A stretch of 47,435 nt of DNA, taken from positions 1-47,435 of the forward strand of contig DROJ01000331.1 of the NCBI GenBank assembly GCA_011321935.1, read 5' to 3'. A program made the translations under genes and the position numbers. Positions 29,558-38,095 of this stretch are shown one piece after another. Below the pieces are notes generated by a model, which had not been told where the DNA came from, ran no database searches, and saw only the letters and a program-made list of their open reading frames with translations. Origin of the DNA: Bacteroidota bacterium (GTDB taxonomy: Bacteria > Bacteroidota > Bacteroidia > Chitinophagales > Saprospiraceae). Position 1 is the stretch's first letter. The number at the start of each line of letters is the position of its first letter.

Positions 29558-31684
29558 TTAATCTTCTTCCGATTTTGCTTTGAAATCAGCAATCAGCTTT
29601 TGCTGGATGTCATTTGGCACTGCTGCATATTCTGCAAATTCGCGGGAAAATTTGGCACGTCCCTGTGAAATAGAGCGGAGGGTAGAAGAGTATTTATACA
29701 TTTCGGCCAGCGGTATGCGGGCCAATATTTTTTGGTAATGGCCTTCTGTTTCCATGCCCATGATGATAGCCCGGCGGGTTTGCAGGTCGCTCATCACGTC
29801 TCCCATCACATCGCCGGAGCAGAGTATTTCGATATTGTAAATAGGCTCCAACAATTGCGGTTTTGCTTTGACAAAATTATTTTTGAAGGCTTGCACACTG
29901 GCGATCATAAAGGCCATGTCGTTGGAATCAACGGGGTGCATCTTACCGTCGTAAATGCTCACCCGGATGTCTTGGCAGTTGGATCCGGTGAGGGGGCCTT
30001 CCTCCATTTTTTGCAATACCCCTTTTTTGATGGCATTCGAAAAACGGGCATCAATAGAGCCGCCGACAATGCACCAGTAAAAGGCCAGCTTGCCGCCCCA
30101 GGGGAGATCCTCGACTTCTGCTTTCCTTACCGAAAGCCCTGCCGGGTCTGGCATGCCTTCGTAGTACGGCTCGATGCGCATGTGCAGTTCGGCAAACTGC
30201 CCTGCACCCCCTGATTGCTTCTTGTGCCGATAAGATTCATTCGATTCTTTGGTGATCGTTTCGCGGTAAGGTATGCGTGGGCGGACAAACTCCATCTTGA
30301 GTTTTTGCTCTGTTTCGATGCGGTGTTTTACCAGTTCGAGCTGCAATTGGCCTTGCCCATAGAGCAGCGTTTGTTTTAAAGCCCTCGATTGCTCGACAAT
30401 CAGTGTTGGGTCTTCTTCCGTAATGGCGTGAATTGCTTTCATCAGCTTTTCCATGTCGTTTTTGCTCGGTGGCTCAACGGCTACTTCGATGCGGGAATTT
30501 GGAAACTTGATGGGTTCTATTTTCCGGCTAAGCCCTTTTGTATTGAGTGTTTGGTTGGTGTGGGAGTCCTTTAATTTTACGGTACATCCCAAATCGCCGG
30601 CCCTGAGTTCGTTGGTAGATTCTCTGTTTTTTCCGTTGGCGATGTATAATTGGCCAAAACGTTCGGTTGTCCTGTTTTCTGCGTTCACCAATTCGTCGCC
30701 TGCTTTGAGGGTGCCCGAGCAAACTTTGAAATAAGAGATGTTGCCGACGCGCGGCTCATTATGGGTTTTGAAAATAAAAATAGTGGTGTCGCCATTGGCA
30801 TCGCACTTCAAAGTTCCCCCACCTTCGAGCTTCAGCTCTTTGCGGTCGGCGGGCGTGGGGCAGACATCGTTGAGGAAGCCCATGATACGGCCGCTGCCCA
30901 TGTTGTTGAGGGCGGAGCAACAGAACAGAGGAAAGATCGAACGCTGCGCCATAGCCATACGAAGCCCCGCTGCGAGGTCTTCTTCGGAGAGCGTGCCTTG
31001 GTCGAAATAGCGCTCCATCAGTTCGTCGTCGTTTTCGGCAGCAGCTTCCACGATGGCATTGTGCATGGCATTTGCCCGGTCTTTTTCTGCATCGGGGATT
31101 TCTTTTTTTTCTGGTTTGCCTCCTCCGGGAGGGAAGACGTACATGGTCATCCGCAGGGCGTCCACGATGGTATTGAAGCCATCTCCTGCGTTCAACGGAT
31201 ATTGGATCGGCAGCACTTTGTCTCCAAAACGGGCTTTGGCCTGCTCCACCGTTGCCTCGTAATCGGCCTTTTCATGGTCGAGCTGGTTGACGACAAACAA
31301 GGAAGGCGTTTCAAATTTTTCGACATATTCCCAAAGCAGTTCCGTTCCCACCTCTACGCCGCTTTTTGCGTTCAACAAAACGATTGCGGTAGCTGCCACT
31401 TTTAGCGAGGAAACGACCTCTCCGACAAAATCATCGAATCCAGGGGTGTCTAGAACATTGATTTTATTGCCTCTCCAATCGTCGTGCATCAGGGTCGAAA
31501 AAATAGAATTCCCCCGTTCGTGTTCTATGTCGGTATAGTCCGATACGGTGTTTTTTTCCTGCACGGAGCCTCTTCGGGTGATGGCGCCCGTTTCAAAAAG
31601 CATGGTTTCTGCAAAGGTCGTTTTACCGCAGCCCGGATGCCCGAGCAATACTGCGTTTCGAATGTTCTTGGTGTCGTAAGCCAT
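29558..31684 (-). CDS. EF-G2-like translational GTPase
   Basis: The 708 residues have the five-domain EF-G layout. The GTPase motifs are divergent: G1 GHPGCGKTT; G3 DTPGFDDFVGEV, where EF-G has DTPGHVDF, so the catalytic histidine is a phenylalanine; G4 NQLDHEKAD instead of NKxD. This is the pattern of the FusA2/EF-G2 group, which is distinct from the elongation factor that moves ribosomes in translation. Domain IV starts FVRPRIPYRETITKESNESY. The function of the group is unsettled (possibly ribosome rescue or stress). It is a lone gene with no str-operon context, which supports a secondary paralogue. Confidence 0.85.
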   Translation of the reverse strand: MAYDTKNIRNAVLLGHPGCGKTTFAETMLFETGAITRRGSVQEKNTVSDYTDIEHERGNSIFSTLMHDDWRGNKINVLDTPGFDDFVGEVVSSLKVAATAIVLLNAKSGVEVGTELLWEYVEKFETPSLFVVNQLDHEKADYEATVEQAKARFGDKVLPIQYPLNAGDGFNTIVDALRMTMYVFPPGGGKPEKKEIPDAEKDRANAMHNAIVEAAAENDDELMERYFDQGTLSEEDLAAGLRMAMAQRSIFPLFCCSALNNMGSGRIMGFLNDVCPTPADRKELKLEGGGTLKCDANGDTTIFIFKTHNEPRVGNISYFKVCSGTLKAGDELVNAENRTTERFGQLYIANGKNRESTNELRAGDLGCTVKLKDSHTNQTLNTKGLSRKIEPIKFPNSRIEVAVEPPSKNDMEKLMKAIHAITEEDPTLIVEQSRALKQTLLYGQGQLQLELVKHRIETEQKLKMEFVRPRIPYRETITKESNESYRHKKQSGGAGQFAELHMRIEPYYEGMPDPAGLSVRKAEVEDLPWGGKLAFYWCIVGGSIDARFSNAIKKGVLQKMEEGPLTGSNCQDIRVSIYDGKMHPVDSNDMAFMIASVQAFKNNFVKAKPQLLEPIYNIEILCSGDVMGDVMSDLQTRRAIIMGMETEGHYQKILARIPLAEMYKYSSTLRSISQGRAKFSREFAEYAAVPNDIQQKLIADFKAKSEED

Positions 31685-31958
31685 AATTTAAGTTGATTTT
31701 TTTTGATCCCGCTTTTGGGACTTTTGTTATTTATTTTGACCTCATTCCTTCGATTGCGTTTTGCGCCCCTTTCCAAGAAAGTGCAAACCCTCCTCCCTGC
31801 AAGCTTGTATGCAGGCAATTGGGTCTATTCCGAAATGGCAAATATGGGACAACAAAAAAGGTGTTGCAAAATGGAGGCGTGAACTTATTAAATTTTATGA
31901 ACTCCAAGAATTTTTTCTTTCAAAAAGGCAATTTTTTTGAGAAAAGAAAATCCCTGCC
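31685..31958. other. 274-bp gap between the EF-G2-like gene and the ScfR-like gene
   Basis: A small stem (TCCCGCTTTTGGGA) lies near 31709 close to the EF-G2-like start. No convincing promoter box and no ORF of coding character was seen. Confidence 0.35.
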
Positions 31959-33443
31959 TCAGCTCAGTTTTTTCAATGTTTCTTGTATTCGCCTGCGGCG
32001 GTTTTTTGCTTCAACAATTGAGGGCGGTGCCGACCGCTCTGCGCAGTCCATGATCGGGCAGCGCTCACAGGTTGTGTTCACTTCTTTGAGTGAAATGGCC
32101 GGGTCGTCGAGGAATTTTACTTTGCTTTTTAATGCCTCGTCAATCAAGATACCGACAGTGATGCTCACGTTTTTTTCGGGCGAAGGGTAAGCTGGGCGGG
32201 CAAGCGTAAAGGCGAGGTATTCGTCATTTGTTTTATAGTACCGGGAGCGTTGCACCCCGACTAGCGCCCCTGTATATCTGCCTGATTTCTGCATTTCGGC
32301 CAGCCCGTCGAGCAAAGAAACAGAGAGCCACCGCCGGCAATAATGCTCCGAAAGGGCGTTGCCGTGTGGCCGGTGCTTGCGGGTCATGTGGAGTTCTTTG
32401 TCCATTTTATAAACGTTGTTGGCAGGCGAATGGACAAAGCGGAGCAGGAAGATGTTTTCCAGTCCAAAAAATTGCGGCAGCACATTGGTGATGCGCTGGA
32501 AAAGGGTTTCCTGCGATACGCGGTATTTTTGTAAAATGTTCAAAATGAACTCGCCGTCCCATTTTGGTTTTTGGAAAAACGTTTCCATATCGCCAATAAA
32601 CGATTCCCGGTTGATCAGCAAAGCGGCAGAAAAATAGCCTGCTTTAAAATGGCTCAGGACTTCTTCAAAAGAATTGACCCGCAACAGGGATGCGGTGTTG
32701 GCTCGCTCTTTCAGTTTCATATAATTGAAGCCCAGTTCTTTCCCAAACTGAAATGCCTTTTGCATGTCCGTCAATTGCCCGTTCAGTAAAAAACGCTTTC
32801 CTTTTGGAATGAAAACGGAGCGGATTTCCGATAGCTCCGGGTATTTGTCCAAGCCGCCTTCCACTATTTTATAGCCCATTTTTTTTTGCAATAAATAGGC
32901 AAGCTGTTCGACGGGGACCATCCCGTTTTTTGGGGTTTTGTATTTTTCGGAAAATGCAGCAGCGGCCTGTTCTATTTCCTCAAAATAGTTGTTGTGCAGC
33001 TCTAAATATGAGCGCAGTGCCCCAAAATAAAAATGCTCCTCGGCCACCGCGTAGTTCTTCGATATTTCGACCAAAGTGGAAATAAAGGCCCCTACCTTGA
33101 CGGGGGCGCTGGCGATGATCTCGACCACTTTTGCCAGTTCGATATCGAAAAGGTCGAAAGGCAGTTCGTTCAGGAAATTGGAATGGAGGAGGTCGGAAAT
33201 GGGGCTGAGGTTTTTGCCGAGGTGGGGCGAAGTCAGCTCTTCGGTACTCACGCCAAGTGCATTGGCGATGGCTTCCACCTTGTCTTCTTTTGGGTATTTT
33301 TTCCCTTTTTCTATTTCATTGAGGTAAGAAACGGACATGCCCGTTGCCGACTTTAGGTCGGCAAAGCTAAGGCCATGCTCTTGGCGCAGGCGTTTGAGTT
33401 TCAGCCCAAAAATGATTCGCTCGTTCGGATTTCTTTGGCTCAT
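31959..33443 (-). CDS. XRE-family regulator with ScfR/RamB-type C-terminal domain
   Basis: The 494 residues carry an N-terminal Cro/CI helix-turn-helix (about 11-66: LKRLRQEHGLSFADLKSATG and SVSYLNEIEKGKKYPKED). A degenerate ImmA/IrrE-like region follows, with a substrate-binding C-terminal domain ending in a cysteine cluster (TTCERCPIMDCAERSAPP). This is the build of short-chain fatty acyl-CoA regulators such as RamB and PrpR, which control acetate, propionate or glyoxylate metabolism; the ligand here is inferred. The metallopeptidase HExxH is missing. Upstream, a perfect 14-bp palindrome at 33466-33479 and a -7 box 4 bases from the ATG suggest autoregulation. Confidence 0.85.
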   Translation of the reverse strand: MSQRNPNERIIFGLKLKRLRQEHGLSFADLKSATGMSVSYLNEIEKGKKYPKEDKVEAIANALGVSTEELTSPHLGKNLSPISDLLHSNFLNELPFDLFDIELAKVVEIIASAPVKVGAFISTLVEISKNYAVAEEHFYFGALRSYLELHNNYFEEIEQAAAAFSEKYKTPKNGMVPVEQLAYLLQKKMGYKIVEGGLDKYPELSEIRSVFIPKGKRFLLNGQLTDMQKAFQFGKELGFNYMKLKERANTASLLRVNSFEEVLSHFKAGYFSAALLINRESFIGDMETFFQKPKWDGEFILNILQKYRVSQETLFQRITNVLPQFFGLENIFLLRFVHSPANNVYKMDKELHMTRKHRPHGNALSEHYCRRWLSVSLLDGLAEMQKSGRYTGALVGVQRSRYYKTNDEYLAFTLARPAYPSPEKNVSITVGILIDEALKSKVKFLDDPAISLKEVNTTCERCPIMDCAERSAPPSIVEAKNRRRRIQETLKKLS

Positions 33444-33447
33444 GGAG

Positions 33448-33500
33448 CAAAGGTAAAACCTGCTCGGCGAATATTCGCCAACATTTTTTACGGCAAGGGC
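33448..33500 (-). promoter_or_regulatory. Promoter with operator palindrome for the ScfR-like gene
   Basis: On the minus strand TTGG is followed after about 21 bases by TACCTTTG (33448-33455), a full TAnnTTTG match, then CTCC and the ATG at 33443. The start site would fall at or next to the ATG, giving a leaderless transcript. The spacer contains the perfect palindrome GGCGAATATTCGCC (33466-33479), a likely operator for the gene's own product. Confidence 0.55.
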
Positions 33501-33553
33501 CTTTGTTTTTAAAAAGCAGCGAATGTTTATGTTGGGGTTTTAGGTGTTTGCCA

Positions 33554-33592
33554 GAAAAAAAGAAAGGATGCCGATAACAGCATCCCTTTTGT
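33554..33592 (-). terminator. Rho-independent terminator of the sensor-kinase operon
   Basis: On the minus strand the stem GGGATGC / GCATCC with loop TGTTATCG is followed by TTTCTTTTTTT. It lies about 460 bases beyond the regulator stop and would also protect the ScfR-like promoter from read-through. Confidence 0.65.
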
Positions 33593-33810
33593 ATCGGAAT
33601 TCCAAATAAGGTGAGGGACTCCGATGTTTGGTTTTCTTGATAGTTTAGCGTCACTTGGGCTTGAGTGAAAAATGGGCACAGAGAAGAGTGTGCTTCGCCA
33701 GTGTACAAATAACAAAAGGGGGATAAGGGTATTAAAATAGCTGATTAATAGGAGGTGAAAATGTTTGTTCAAAGGTACTGGAGATAGCCGCTGATAAAAA
33801 CAAAAAACTA

Positions 33811-33842
33811 GTAACCCTGACGTTTGGGCTTATAACTGTGCA
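33811..33842. promoter_or_regulatory. 21-bp-spaced direct repeat, LytTR-like, site 1
   Basis: GTAACCCTGAC (33811) and ATAACTGTGCA (33832) start 21 bases apart and share TAACnnTG. The stretch GGGCTTATAACTGTG is nearly repeated at 37937-37951. LytTR regulators bind paired 9-base direct repeats about two helical turns apart, with cores such as ACAGTT on the opposite strand, as here. Confidence 0.45.
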
Positions 33843-33951
33843 AAATGTAAGCTATCGGCACTTTACCGGGCTTTGGGCAGGTTGCCATATTTAAGAAACA
33901 ACAGAAATATGCTATATCTGTCCAATGTCCGGTTAGGGGAAAAACCTATTG

Positions 33952-34053
33952 GTACAAATCGTAATTAGCTAACAATTTAGTTTTTGGTTAAATGCCACAT
34001 TATCAGGGGTTTGGCGGACTAATCACTAGTCAACTAATTACTAATCACTGCAC
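33952..34053. repeat. Dispersed palindromic element, copy B
   Basis: The element runs from GTACAAATCGTAATTAG to GCGGACTAATCACTAGTCAA and onward through CTAATTACTAATCACTGCA. Both ends match copy A at 26762-26878; the middle differs. The right end touches the stop codon (TAG) of the LytTR regulator gene. Confidence 0.75.
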
Positions 34054-34814
34054 TATAAACCTGTTTTAGGGTCAATATACTTTCGGAAACGTTCTATGAA
34101 AAAGTCCATTTTAGAAACTGAAACAGGAACGGTCATTTCATTATTTAAATAAATCAGACCATTTCGCCCCGTTTGTTCAAAGCGCTCTATATGTGCCAAA
34201 TTTACAATATAGCTGTGGTGGCAACGGCAAAAGCTATTTTCTGGCAATTCGTTTTCCAAATCTTTCAAAGTACGGGAGGCTGTGATGGTGGTGTTTTTGT
34301 TATTTTTTTTATAAACAATATCTACTGTTGCCCCATCGGCCTTGCAATAAAGAAGCTGGTTGAGCCGGACAATGATATTTCCTTTTCTTGCATCGGCTAT
34401 GATGATGCTTTTTTGATTGGCGGTAATGCCAAGCATAGAGGAATCTATTTTTTCAATGGCTATATCAATGGCTTTTTTTAGTTCATCGATACTGAATGGT
34501 TTTACAAGGTATGCCCAGGGTTGTGCCATGTTGATTGCCTTTATGGCATATTTGGGATAGGCCGTTGTGAATATGACGCCAAAACGTGTGCTTTGACATT
34601 GTTCCAAAAACCCGAAACCGCTCCCGAAAGGCGGCATTTCTATATCCAGGAATATGAGGTCGGGATCATGTAGCGCAACTTTGTTTAGTGCTTGCTTGAC
34701 CGTTTGGGCCGTGGCTATAATGTGTATGTCTGGAAAATATTCTCTCAACATCCCTTTAAGTGTTCTTAATGCACTGACTTCATCATCTATTAATAATGCG
34801 CTGATTTTATTCAT
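34053..34814 (-). CDS. LytTR-family response regulator
   Basis: The 253 residues hold a receiver domain (about 5-125: LLIDDEVSALRT, phosphoacceptor aspartate in LIFLDIEMPPFGSG, FTTAYPKY, YLVKPFSIDE) and a LytTR domain (about 140-245: SIIIADARKGNIIVRLNQLL, NSFCRCHHSYIVNLAHIERF). It lies 13 bases after the propeller kinase gene and is surely co-transcribed and paired with it. It is a paralogue, not a close duplicate, of the regulator at 22666-23409. Confidence 0.95.
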   Translation of the reverse strand: MNKISALLIDDEVSALRTLKGMLREYFPDIHIIATAQTVKQALNKVALHDPDLIFLDIEMPPFGSGFGFLEQCQSTRFGVIFTTAYPKYAIKAINMAQPWAYLVKPFSIDELKKAIDIAIEKIDSSMLGITANQKSIIIADARKGNIIVRLNQLLYCKADGATVDIVYKKNNKNTTITASRTLKDLENELPENSFCRCHHSYIVNLAHIERFEQTGRNGLIYLNNEMTVPVSVSKMDFFIERFRKYIDPKTGL

Positions 34815-34827
34815 AATTGGTTTTGTT

Positions 34828-37800
34828 TTATATTTCTGTACTGTTTTTTATCTTATAAAGAGAGTAGGAGAGCGTTGCTTTTGTCCCGTTCTTGTTTTTA
34901 TCGCTACTTGATAAGTCCTCGATTGTCAGTTTAAAATCAAGTCCGTGCATATCGTTTAATAATTTTATTTTATTTTTTAATAAATCAATTCCTCTTGATA
35001 TCCGGGATATACCTTTCTCTTTTTTTCTCTTTTTGGAAATGGATATGCCGACACCATTGTCCGTGACCGTACAATATAGTTTTTGGTTTTTAATGCTAAA
35101 GTCAACTGTCAAAGTTGAACCTCCTTCTGGAGAGAGGCCGTGTATGGTTGCGTTTTCTAAAATCGGTTGCAATAACATGGCAGGAAAAAGAGTATTGTCC
35201 GATATGCTTTCCAGCCCGTTTATTTTATATTCAAACCTGTCGTCAAACCTTAATTTAATCATTTTAAGATAATCCTTGATATAAGCAGATTCTTCACGGA
35301 ACGGAATAAAGGGCACTGATGAAAAATACATGGTACGCCGCAAAAGGCTAGAGAATATAGAAATATATTCACTAGCTTTTGCGGGGTCTGGCGGGTAAAA
35401 AAATTGCTGGATAGCATTGATGCTGTTGCCAACAAAATGGGGGTTTATCTGTGCTTTTATGGCCTGAAGCTGAAGGTCGGAAGCGGTTCTTTCCATCCTG
35501 CGGCGCTTGGTAGTTTCCCTGTAAAACAGCCACCCTATATATCCGGTTATAAACAGGGCTATAAGGCTGAACCAAACAGTATTATACCAATGTGGCAAAA
35601 TGGTTATTGTGCATTCATCGGGCATGGTGCTACGTGTACCGTCTTTTAATATAGCTGTTGCTTGTATATTGAAAGTTCCGGGCGGAGAGTTTACACCATA
35701 ATTGCGGGTATGCCCAGCGATTATGGCAGTGTCGCATTTACTGAAAATAGAATTTCCTATGTTTCCCCATGTCAGCCATTGGGGGGGCAATAATTGCTCT
35801 TTGGTGATGTATTCGTATTTTATATTTCCTCTGCTTTTGTAGTGTAGGCCTGATAATTCCACTTCTAATAAGGAGGCATCTGGAGGGACAGATATTTTTT
35901 TTGATTTATAAATTAAGTCGTGGCTTATTGTTTTGTTTTCTCTTGTATAGTTTATGCCTGAAATATAGGTTGGAAAGTTGCCTGTTTCTTTTTCTTGATT
36001 TAGTAATACTCTTGCAAGGCCCTCTGTTGTGGCTGCCCATAAGGTGTCGGCATTGACAAATATGGCATTTATGTCATTGCTGGGCAGTCCGTCCCTTTTG
36101 TCAAAATGTTCAACTTCGTATTTATCGGTCAAGGAGTATATGCCTTTATTGGTAGCGAGCCAAATTCTTTTATTTGACTCTACGTATATGGACCGGATGT
36201 TTTTTATGGGCTTGGCCAATCTGCTGTTTATACTTTTGACGGTAAGTATTTCGCCGTTGTTTATATCTGCCAATAACAAACCTGAATTGGCAGATACAAT
36301 CCAAATGGAATTGGTGTCGGCATTTTCTATGGCAATAATGCGGCTGGCCAATAAAGGGAATTTTACGCCCCAGTTTTTTACAAAATTATCTTTTTCCGAA
36401 AATACCCCTTCAAGGTTTCCGACCCAGACATTGTTTTGCAAATCTTTACATAAAGCAGTTGTTCGTTTGTTTAATAATACAGTTGAGTTTTTAGGATCGT
36501 TTTCCCACTTTAGCAATACATCGAAAGTGCCCAAAAAAGAAGAACCTGTTCCGGTCAATATTGTTTTAGCGGCCTTGATCGTTATTGGTCGAGATGTTTC
36601 TTTGCCTTGGTCTAATTCATATTTTACTAAGCCATTTTTTGAAAAAACACCTAAATCGGTAATAGCAAGCCAATCGTCACCCTGAATATAAGCAAACTTT
36701 AATATCCTGTTATATCCTGTTGAATTGTCAAGGTTTAATATCTTCCAATTTAGGTTGTTTTTAATATACAAAGTACCTGAGTCATCTCCTACCATTATTT
36801 TGTCGTTGCGCGATCTGCTTACTGCAGTAATGTTATTGGATTTAAATACAGTGCCGTGGTGCGAAGAAAAAATGATGGGCGCGTTTTTTGGAAGTGCAAT
36901 TGCTCCTTTGTTAAGCATCGAAAACCAATATGTCCCTTGTTTGTCTTCAAAGATATTGGATATTTTCTCTCCAGATAAATATCTTTTTGAATTGATAAAC
37001 TTGTCTTGTTTATTATTGTAAACTGTTGCCCCATATCCTATCGGGTTTATCCAATTATGGCCTTCTTTATCTATATATGTAGTCACGTTATTTTTAAAAG
37101 GGGCTTTAAAAATATTTCTTGCAAATTCATAAAACCCAGTCTTATCATGTTTAAGGATCACTGTCCCTCTGGGGGTTGACAATAAAATTTTATCGTTGTT
37201 CACATAAAAATCTGCAGAAGCCCCCCTGTGGTATTCATAAACATCGGATAATTTTAAAACATTGGTGATCGTGTCGTCTATGATAGAATATATAACATCA
37301 GGTGTAAGTCCATATAGTATTGAATTTATTTCGAACATTTTTTTTATAGAACACTGTCTTTGCTTTTTATGGGGTTTATCAATTTTGGGCATATCCATGC
37401 AAAATACGCTCGCATCTGCCCACCTGCATATTTTTTTAGTATCGCCACTAATCCAAACATTGCCATTTGAATCTTCAAAAAAACTATAAATACCGTTTTC
37501 CGTTTCAATTTTATTCAGCAGCGAATCACTTTCCGCAGTTATTATTTTCCCCTTTTCAAAGTAACAGGGTTTTTTCCTAAAACAACTCAGCCACAGCCTC
37601 CCCTTGCTGTCTTCGTAGATATTGAACACCTCTGGGTCGGGCAGCCCATCCTCCACCCCATACACCTTGAACCGGTTTCCGTCAAACCTCGCCAAGCCAT
37701 TGTCCGTCCCAAACCAGAGAAAACCTTTGCTGTCTTCCTCTATGCAATAAACGGTAGAACTCGGCAGCCCATCCTGCACGGTGTAGTGCATATAGGCAGG

Positions 37801-37860
37801 TTCTTGGCCAAACGACCAAAAGAAGGACAATGAGTAAAACAATAGCAGCTTGTATCGCAC
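34828..37860 (-). CDS. Propeller-type sensor histidine kinase
   Basis: The 1010 residues begin with a signal peptide (MRYKLLLFYSLSFFWSFGQ), then two seven-bladed-type propellers made of two-component-regulator repeats (YTVQDGLPSSTVYCIEEDSK, EDGLPDPEVFNIYEDSKGRL, later KRDGLPSNDINAIFV and DTLWAATTEGLARV), a Y_Y_Y-like beta domain, and one transmembrane helix (WFSLIALFITGYIGWLF, about 770). A cytoplasmic His_kinase domain follows with phosphoacceptor His in KAQINPHFVGNSINAIQQF and the ATP site LQPILENATIHGLSPEGG and DNGVGIS. Periplasmic propellers in this group often sense polysaccharide fragments; no ligand can be named here. The PHFVGNSINA variant replaces the usual PHFIFN. Confidence 0.93.
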   Translation of the reverse strand: MRYKLLLFYSLSFFWSFGQEPAYMHYTVQDGLPSSTVYCIEEDSKGFLWFGTDNGLARFDGNRFKVYGVEDGLPDPEVFNIYEDSKGRLWLSCFRKKPCYFEKGKIITAESDSLLNKIETENGIYSFFEDSNGNVWISGDTKKICRWADASVFCMDMPKIDKPHKKQRQCSIKKMFEINSILYGLTPDVIYSIIDDTITNVLKLSDVYEYHRGASADFYVNNDKILLSTPRGTVILKHDKTGFYEFARNIFKAPFKNNVTTYIDKEGHNWINPIGYGATVYNNKQDKFINSKRYLSGEKISNIFEDKQGTYWFSMLNKGAIALPKNAPIIFSSHHGTVFKSNNITAVSRSRNDKIMVGDDSGTLYIKNNLNWKILNLDNSTGYNRILKFAYIQGDDWLAITDLGVFSKNGLVKYELDQGKETSRPITIKAAKTILTGTGSSFLGTFDVLLKWENDPKNSTVLLNKRTTALCKDLQNNVWVGNLEGVFSEKDNFVKNWGVKFPLLASRIIAIENADTNSIWIVSANSGLLLADINNGEILTVKSINSRLAKPIKNIRSIYVESNKRIWLATNKGIYSLTDKYEVEHFDKRDGLPSNDINAIFVNADTLWAATTEGLARVLLNQEKETGNFPTYISGINYTRENKTISHDLIYKSKKISVPPDASLLEVELSGLHYKSRGNIKYEYITKEQLLPPQWLTWGNIGNSIFSKCDTAIIAGHTRNYGVNSPPGTFNIQATAILKDGTRSTMPDECTITILPHWYNTVWFSLIALFITGYIGWLFYRETTKRRRMERTASDLQLQAIKAQINPHFVGNSINAIQQFFYPPDPAKASEYISIFSSLLRRTMYFSSVPFIPFREESAYIKDYLKMIKLRFDDRFEYKINGLESISDNTLFPAMLLQPILENATIHGLSPEGGSTLTVDFSIKNQKLYCTVTDNGVGISISKKRKKEKGISRISRGIDLLKNKIKLLNDMHGLDFKLTIEDLSSSDKNKNGTKATLSYSLYKIKNSTEI

Positions 37861-37921
37861 GGGTATTTTATTTTTCGGTGGAAATTACGGTATTATTTGC
37901 CGACAATAAAAAAATGAACCG

Positions 37922-37953
37922 ATAACTGTGCAGGATGGGCTTATAATTGTGTA
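37922..37953. promoter_or_regulatory. 21-bp-spaced direct repeat, LytTR-like, site 2
   Basis: ATAACTGTGCA (37922) and ATAATTGTGTA (37943) start exactly 21 bases apart. The site lies 62 bases upstream of the kinase ATG (minus strand) and 143 bases upstream of the TPR/PD40 gene (plus strand), so it could serve either or both. No clear -7 box was found for either gene in the 37861-38095 gap. Confidence 0.5.
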
Positions 37954-38095
37954 GTAATAAAAGAACCAAAAGTACAAGCGCCTTGTAAAGCGGGAAAGGT
38001 GGTAATATTTTTTCATATTTGCGGGTCGAAATTTTAATTCTGGATGCCCTCTATTTTATCGCCGTTCCCTTAACATCCGAAGTAGAGCCTCTTGC

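Larger units (their letters stand above)
33444..34052. other. 609-bp gap with promoter, terminator, LytTR-like repeat and dispersed element
   Basis: From left to right on the plus strand the gap holds the ScfR-like promoter, a minus-strand terminator (33554-33592), a 21-bp-spaced direct repeat (33811-33842) and dispersed element copy B (33952-34053). Two short minus-strand ORFs (up to 113 codons) overlap the terminator and show no coding character, so they are not annotated. Confidence 0.6.

Noticed and set aside
33527-33772. 81-codon minus-strand frame starting 40 bases after the LytTR-like repeat
   Set aside because: A good minus-strand terminator (33554-33592) lies inside it, and the composition shows no coding bias, although its hydrophobic start was tempting.
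34053-37860. Polysaccharide utilisation locus around the propeller kinase
   Set aside because: No SusC/SusD pair or glycoside hydrolase lies nearby; the kinase also uses a LytTR regulator instead of the hybrid AraC-type form usual in such loci.
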